This document shows positions 60,592-64,000 of a stretch of 64,000 nucleotides of DNA, piece by piece. Below the pieces are notes generated by a model, which did not search any database, had not been told where the DNA came from, and saw only the letters and a list, made by a program, of their open reading frames with translations. The stretch comes from Flexivirga endophytica (GTDB lineage Bacteria > Actinomycetota > Actinomycetes > Actinomycetales > Dermatophilaceae): assembly GCF_014640635.1 (NCBI RefSeq), contig NZ_BMHI01000005.1, positions 310,001 to 374,000 of the forward strand. The letters are read 5' to 3'. A program made the translations under genes and the position numbers. How positions within the stretch are numbered: the stretch's first letter is position 1; each line of letters begins with the position of its first letter.

Positions 60592-62343
60592 ATGGCACTC
60601 GACGAACCCGGCCGGCTGCCCCGGCAGTTCGGTCCCTACGAATTGCTGGCCAGCATCGGTCAGGGCGGTATGGGCGAGGTCTACCGGGCGCGCGACACCC
60701 GGAAGGACCGGATCGTCGCGATCAAGCTGCTGCTCCGGGCGCTGTCGAACGACCAGCAGTTCCGTGCCCGGTTCCGCCGGGAGGCCGACATCGCAGCACG
60801 ACTCAACGACCCTCACGTGGTGCCGATCCACGATTACGGCGAGGTCGACGGCACGCTCTACATCGAGATGCCGCTCATCGAGGGCACCGACCTCGCCTCC
60901 ATCCTGCGGCGGCAGCGCCTCGAACCGGCGGAGGCCGTGCGGGTGACCGGCGAGATCGCGTCGGCGTTGGACGCCGCGCACGCGCAGGGACTGCTGCACC
61001 GCGACGTGAAGCCCGGCAACATCCTGCTGACCGCCAAGGGCTTCGCCTACCTGACCGATTTCGGCATCGCGACTCAGACCGACCAGACCCGGCTGACCGG
61101 CACCGGCGGTGCGGTGGGCTCGATGGGTTACATGGCGCCGGAGCGGTTCGAGGATGGTGAACCGACCCGAGCCGTCGACGAATACGCGCTCGCCTGCGTG
61201 CTGTTCGAGGCGCTCACCGGCCGGCAGCCCTACCCGAGCACGTCGACCGGTGCTGTCATCAAGGCCCACCTGTTCGACGAGATCCCATCGCCGTCCAGCA
61301 CGGGGCTGACTCCGCCGATGGACGCCGTGATCCGCCGCGGGCTCGCCAAAGACCCTGCGGCGCGCTTCGCCAGTGCGGGCGAGTTCGCTGATGCGGCGGG
61401 ACAGGCACTGCGCGGCCGTCTGGACCCGGAGACGGAGCGGATCGCCGGCCGGGGCGTGACGGGCGTCGACCCGGACCGGACGCACCTGGCACAGCACAAC
61501 CAGGACACCCGCACGGCAGCGCCGGCTGCGGGTATGGCGAGCCAGGGGCGTGCCGGTGGCGGGACGGCGGGACCGTGGGACAGCCCCGCGATCACTCCGG
61601 CTGGCGGACCTGGTGGCCGGAGGACGAAGAAGCCGCTGGTGCTCGCCGCCATGGGTGTGGCGGTGTTGTTACTGGCCGGAGCCGCCGGGGTCTTCGCACT
61701 GAAGAACAACGGAGACGACGACGGCGGCGCGGCGGCGGCCGGATCCACGACCCCGAGCACGACAGACGTTGCGAAGCGGTCCACGGCGAGTCCGCCGGCG
61801 GCCGATGCAGCGTCGGGACCTTCCTCGCCGACCGACGAGGCGACGTCCGACGCCGGATCCGAGTCAGGGTCACCGGCGGACCGGGCGCCGGACACCGTGA
61901 CGCAGTACCTCAGCGACCTCGAGCCCTCGAGCAGTGAGAAGCCTGACAGCGTCGATTCCGAAGCCACGCTCGCCGGGCGCCCCTACCAGCACTTGCAGGC
62001 CTTCTCCTACTGCTATTCCGATGGCGGCGCACGGGTCAGCTGGGCGCTGGCCGGCAAGTGGGAGAAGTTCTCCGGGTGGGTCGGGCCCACCGATGACAGC
62101 CGCGACCGAGAGGCGGGTGGCGAGTTGAAGATCTACCTCGACAACAAGTTGTTGTGGCAATCGGGATCGATGAAGGTCGGGGACGCGCCGAAGAAGTTCG
62201 CCATACCCGTGCACGGTGGCCACAACCTCGTCGTCGCGACCACCGACGGCGGTGACAAGTGCACAGATCTGGCGTACCTGGGCATGGGCGACGGCGCGCT
62301 CACCGGCAAGAACGGTGTGGCGCCGGCTCCGACCGCGAGCTGA
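60592..62343 (+). CDS. transmembrane Ser/Thr protein kinase (Pkn type)
   Basis: 583 residues. The N-terminal kinase domain (about residues 10-275) has ASIGQGGMGEVYRARD, Lys45 in VAIKLLL, LLHRDVKPGNILL with Asp138, and DFGIATQ; GYMAPERFEDGEP follows. An Ala/Pro/Gly-rich juxtamembrane linker and one transmembrane helix (KPLVLAAMGVAVLLLAGAAG, ~residues 345-365) are followed by an extracytoplasmic Ser/Thr/Asp-rich stalk. The final ~130-residue C-terminal domain has RPYQHLQAFSYCYSDGGARV and is reminiscent of NPCBM-like carbohydrate-binding folds (GGELKIYLDNKLLWQSG). The ligand is unknown. ATG 60592 follows AAAGAGG at 9 nt. Confidence 0.92.
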   Translation: MALDEPGRLPRQFGPYELLASIGQGGMGEVYRARDTRKDRIVAIKLLLRALSNDQQFRARFRREADIAARLNDPHVVPIHDYGEVDGTLYIEMPLIEGTDLASILRRQRLEPAEAVRVTGEIASALDAAHAQGLLHRDVKPGNILLTAKGFAYLTDFGIATQTDQTRLTGTGGAVGSMGYMAPERFEDGEPTRAVDEYALACVLFEALTGRQPYPSTSTGAVIKAHLFDEIPSPSSTGLTPPMDAVIRRGLAKDPAARFASAGEFADAAGQALRGRLDPETERIAGRGVTGVDPDRTHLAQHNQDTRTAAPAAGMASQGRAGGGTAGPWDSPAITPAGGPGGRRTKKPLVLAAMGVAVLLLAGAAGVFALKNNGDDDGGAAAAGSTTPSTTDVAKRSTASPPAADAASGPSSPTDEATSDAGSESGSPADRAPDTVTQYLSDLEPSSSEKPDSVDSEATLAGRPYQHLQAFSYCYSDGGARVSWALAGKWEKFSGWVGPTDDSRDREAGGELKIYLDNKLLWQSGSMKVGDAPKKFAIPVHGGHNLVVATTDGGDKCTDLAYLGMGDGALTGKNGVAPAPTAS

Positions 62344-62350
62344 CGCCGAC

Positions 62351-62356
62351 TACCGT
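62351..62356 (+). promoter_or_regulatory. -10 box, leaderless start of the DUF2344 gene
   Basis: TACCGT, 6 nt, then GTG at 62363, only 7 nt after the kinase stop codon; so the gene has its own promoter. Confidence 0.45.
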
Positions 62357-62362
62357 GTCCCG

Positions 62363-63070
62363 GTGGCCAGACAACGTGTCCCGGAAGGACCCGCACCCGA
62401 CCCTGCCGTACAACGACTGCGGGTGCGTTATGCCAAGCGTGGCCGGCTGCGTTTCTCCTCGACCCGTGACTTCCAGCGCGCGCTGGAGCGCGCGGTGCGC
62501 CGGGCCAGGATCCCGGTGGCCTTCTCGGCGGGATTCCACCCACACCCCCGGATCAGCTACGCCAACGCCGCACCGACCGGCACAGCGAGCGAGGCCGAGT
62601 ACTTCGAGATCCAGTTGACACAGGAGTGCACGCCGGAGCAGGTTCGTGCCGACCTGGACGACGCGCTGCCTGCGGACCTGGCGGTGCTCGACGTCGCCGA
62701 GGCGCTGCCCGGGGCGCTCGCCGACCGGCTGGAGGCGAGTTGCTGGCACCTCGTGTTCGCCGACGAGGACGCGGCCGCGCTGACGGCCGCCACGCGGGAG
62801 CTCCTGGCGCGCGAGGAGGCGACCGTCTCCCGGATGACCAAACGCGGTGAGCGCGAGTTCGACGTGCGCGGGGCGATCACGGACCTGGCCATCGAGGGCC
62901 CGGACCTCACCATGGTGCTGCGCCACCTCACCCCGCTGGTGCGGCCGGACGATGTCGTGACCGCCCTGGGTGCGTATGGCGGGCTGCACCCGACACGCCC
63001 GCCGCAGGTCACTCGGCTGAGTCAGGGAATCCTGCGGGAGGACGGCGCGATCGGCGACCCGTTGCGGTGA
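62363..63070 (+). CDS. radical SAM-associated protein, DUF2344/TIGR03936
   Basis: A 235-residue partner protein normally encoded next to the TIGR03960 radical SAM gene. Signatures are RLRVRYAKRGRLRFSSTRDF, RALERAVRRARIPVAFSAGF, HPHPRISYANAAPTGTASEA and EYFEIQLTQECTPEQV, with a C-terminal LHPTRPPQVTRLSQGILRED. The reaction is unknown. GTG 62363 gives MARQRVPEGPAPD, and TACCGT is 6 nt upstream, so it is probably leaderless. In this genome it is 8.9 kb from the radical SAM gene, with eight unrelated genes between, but remains next to rne. Confidence 0.88.
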   Translation: MARQRVPEGPAPDPAVQRLRVRYAKRGRLRFSSTRDFQRALERAVRRARIPVAFSAGFHPHPRISYANAAPTGTASEAEYFEIQLTQECTPEQVRADLDDALPADLAVLDVAEALPGALADRLEASCWHLVFADEDAAALTAATRELLAREEATVSRMTKRGEREFDVRGAITDLAIEGPDLTMVLRHLTPLVRPDDVVTALGAYGGLHPTRPPQVTRLSQGILREDGAIGDPLR

Positions 63071-63402
63071 CGCCACGGCCCGGCGGTGCAGCGTCGCTGG
63101 CGGGCGGAGGGCCCGATGTGTGCCACAATGCAAGTGGTCGTCGACAGTGCCACAACCTGTTCGACGCCCCGTCGGCAGCTACTCGAGCCCGCGAGATCTC
63201 GCGACCAGCCGAGTGCAGGACCGACGGCGTCCGACCGAGTGGATGCCGCGCTTTGACGCGAACCCTCGGCGCGACGTAACAGACGACTTTCGCGTCGCCA
63301 CGGCGAACGATTCGACCGTGAGTGACGGCCCAACCGCGACATGCGGGTGTGCAGGCGCAGCCTCGTTGTGGGTCACCCGCATGCTGACGAGAGATGAGGG
63401 CC
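63071..63402 (+). promoter_or_regulatory. 332-nt region upstream of rne with promoter and leader hairpin
   Basis: No gene supported. A good promoter is present: TTGACG (63253-63258), 18-nt spacer, TAACAG (63277-63282), giving a leader of ~114 nt. Within the leader is a perfect 10-bp inverted repeat CATGCGGGTG / CACCCGCATG (63340-63349 and 63374-63383), directly before the ribosome site GATGAGGG (63393-63400). Confidence 0.55.
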
Positions 63403-64000
63403 ATGGCCCCGCAAGAGACAAACCCGTTCCTGACACCTGCAGCAGACGAGTCCGCGAGCAGCACCGGTCAGGGGCAGTCGGACTCCTCCTCCGCGCTCAA
63501 CTTCGGCCTGCTGTTCCAGGCACCCGATCCGCAGACGATCGCACCTCGGCGTGACCCCGAGCCGCCGGCCGAGCAGGCCGACGAGCCGCGCGATGACTCC
63601 GCCGCCGAGGACGACGGTGACGACGATTCCCAGGGCAGCAGTCGCTCCCGCCGCCGCGGCGGTCGTGGCCGGCGCAGCAAGGATGAGGCGGACGCCAAGA
63701 ACGACACCAACAACTCCGACGGTGGTTCCGACAACGGCCCTGCCAAGGACACGGACAACAAGAAGTCCGAGGCAGACAAGGGCACCCGCACCAACAGGAA
63801 CGTCAAGAAGTCCGCGGACTCCGCCAACGGCTCCGGACCCGACACGTCCGACGACAACGACGACTCGGACGCGCAGTCCGATGGCAACGGCCGTCGTCGT
63901 ACCCGTCGCCGTCGCCGCAGCGGCGGTGCGACCGAGGGAGACGACCCGCCCGGCACCGTGACCAAGGTGCGCGAGCCGCGCAAGGACCGCGACGAGGTCA
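63403..64000 (+). CDS. rne: Rne/Rng-family ribonuclease (RNase E/G), N-terminal part
   Basis: The first 199 residues of a protein cut by the window edge. They form the disordered N-terminal extension typical of actinobacterial RNase E: MAPQETNPFLTPAADESAS, an acidic and Asn/Asp/Lys-rich region, Arg-rich blocks (SRSRRRGGRGRRSK, RRRTRRRRR), then PGTVTKVREPRKD. The last is the usual lead-in to the S1/catalytic domain of mycobacterial-type Rne. The call rests on these blocks and on position after the DUF2344 gene; no catalytic residue is visible. ATG 63403 follows GAGG at 5 nt. Its leader may be involved in autoregulation, as known for E. coli rne. Confidence 0.82.
   Translation, partial: MAPQETNPFLTPAADESASSTGQGQSDSSSALNFGLLFQAPDPQTIAPRRDPEPPAEQADEPRDDSAAEDDGDDDSQGSSRSRRRGGRGRRSKDEADAKNDTNNSDGGSDNGPAKDTDNKKSEADKGTRTNRNVKKSADSANGSGPDTSDDNDDSDAQSDGNGRRRTRRRRRSGGATEGDDPPGTVTKVREPRKDRDEV

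Larger units (their letters stand above)
159..62981. repeat. dispersed, highly iterated octamer GTATGNCG / CGNCATAC
   Basis: Hand-reading the window gives about 115 copies (roughly 67 in GTATGNCG and 49 in CGNCATAC orientation). The first is at 159-166 and the last at 62974-62981. Copies lie in genes on either strand, in all three codon phases, and in intergenic DNA. Of about 130 GTATG/CATAC pentamers found, near 90% extend to the full octamer. See the first finding. Confidence 0.75.

Noticed and set aside
63120-63554. A 144-codon frame overlapping the rne promoter and start.
   Set aside because: Conflicts with the well-supported rne start and covers its promoter; no homology recognised.
1-64000. 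tRNA, rRNA, CRISPR, IS element, prophage or known riboswitch.
   Set aside because: No cloverleaf, direct-repeat array, transposase/integrase motif or recognisable aptamer found on either strand by reading.

Overview
The window is a G+C-rich (about two thirds G+C by eye), densely packed chromosomal segment of an actinobacterium. The order ispG / DUF4081-GNAT / proS / rimP-nusA-ylxR-infB / rbfA-truB-ribF / radical SAM protein / DUF2344 / rne is the actinobacterial housekeeping backbone, also found scattered in the same order in mycobacteria. A mycothiol-dependent-type isomerase, leaderless gene starts and Pro/Tyr/Gln-rich membrane proteins fit this too. A Micrococcales lineage such as Dermacoccaceae or Intrasporangiaceae is my best guess, by inference only. 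I see no rRNA, tRNA, CRISPR array, insertion sequence or prophage.

Layout. 1-2117: a truncated NCS2 nucleobase permease (minus strand) divergent from ispG of the MEP isoprenoid pathway. 2427-14740: accessory genes: a repeat-bearing membrane protein, a two-component system with overlapping genes, a membrane alpha/beta hydrolase, several acetyltransferases, a three-gene minus-strand operon (mycothiol-dependent isomerase, PPOX flavoprotein, CoA transferase) and an AidB-like acyl-CoA dehydrogenase. 14818-18910: a secreted phosphoesterase and efeB/efeO iron uptake genes without an adjacent efeU permease. 19147-23821: proS coupled to a HAD hydrolase, then MauE/DoxX and two tandem DsbA-like membrane thioredoxins. 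23888-25722: an antibiotic-kinase-like gene coupled to a DUF4439 lipoprotein. 25838-33703: an eight-gene sulfur operon (sir, cysH, cysC, cysD, cysN and an ABC importer), nearly all joined by overlapping stop/start codons. 33705-34432: an ArsR/AHSA1 pair.

34559-39533: rimP-nusA-ylxR-infB. 39661-45740: an insert of metabolic and regulatory genes, including a benzoate-type transporter divergent from its likely XRE-cupin regulator. 45797-49472: rbfA, truB, a nickel/cobalt permease and ribF. 49518-53469: an acyl-CoA synthetase and a B12-binding-type radical SAM protein. 53526-62343: an accessory block (APH-like kinase, AAC(6')-like acetyltransferase, PhoX-type phosphatase, TetR/MFS efflux pair, membrane Ser/Thr kinase) separating that radical SAM gene from its usual partner, DUF2344, at 62363-63070. 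63403-64000: the start of rne/rng behind a structured leader.

Two patterns run across the whole window. First, the degenerate octamer GTATGNCG (reverse CGNCATAC) occurs about 115 times by hand count, on both strands, in every reading frame and between genes, against about 7 expected from base composition. It appears to force rare codons such as ATA. Second, many genes lack a Shine-Dalgarno sequence and instead carry a TANNNT -10 box exactly 6-7 nt before the start codon, which indicates leaderless transcripts and settles several start sites. Three long imperfect inverted repeats lie between housekeeping genes (39548-39634, 48447-48521, 51359-51489). One of them buries the ribF start codon.
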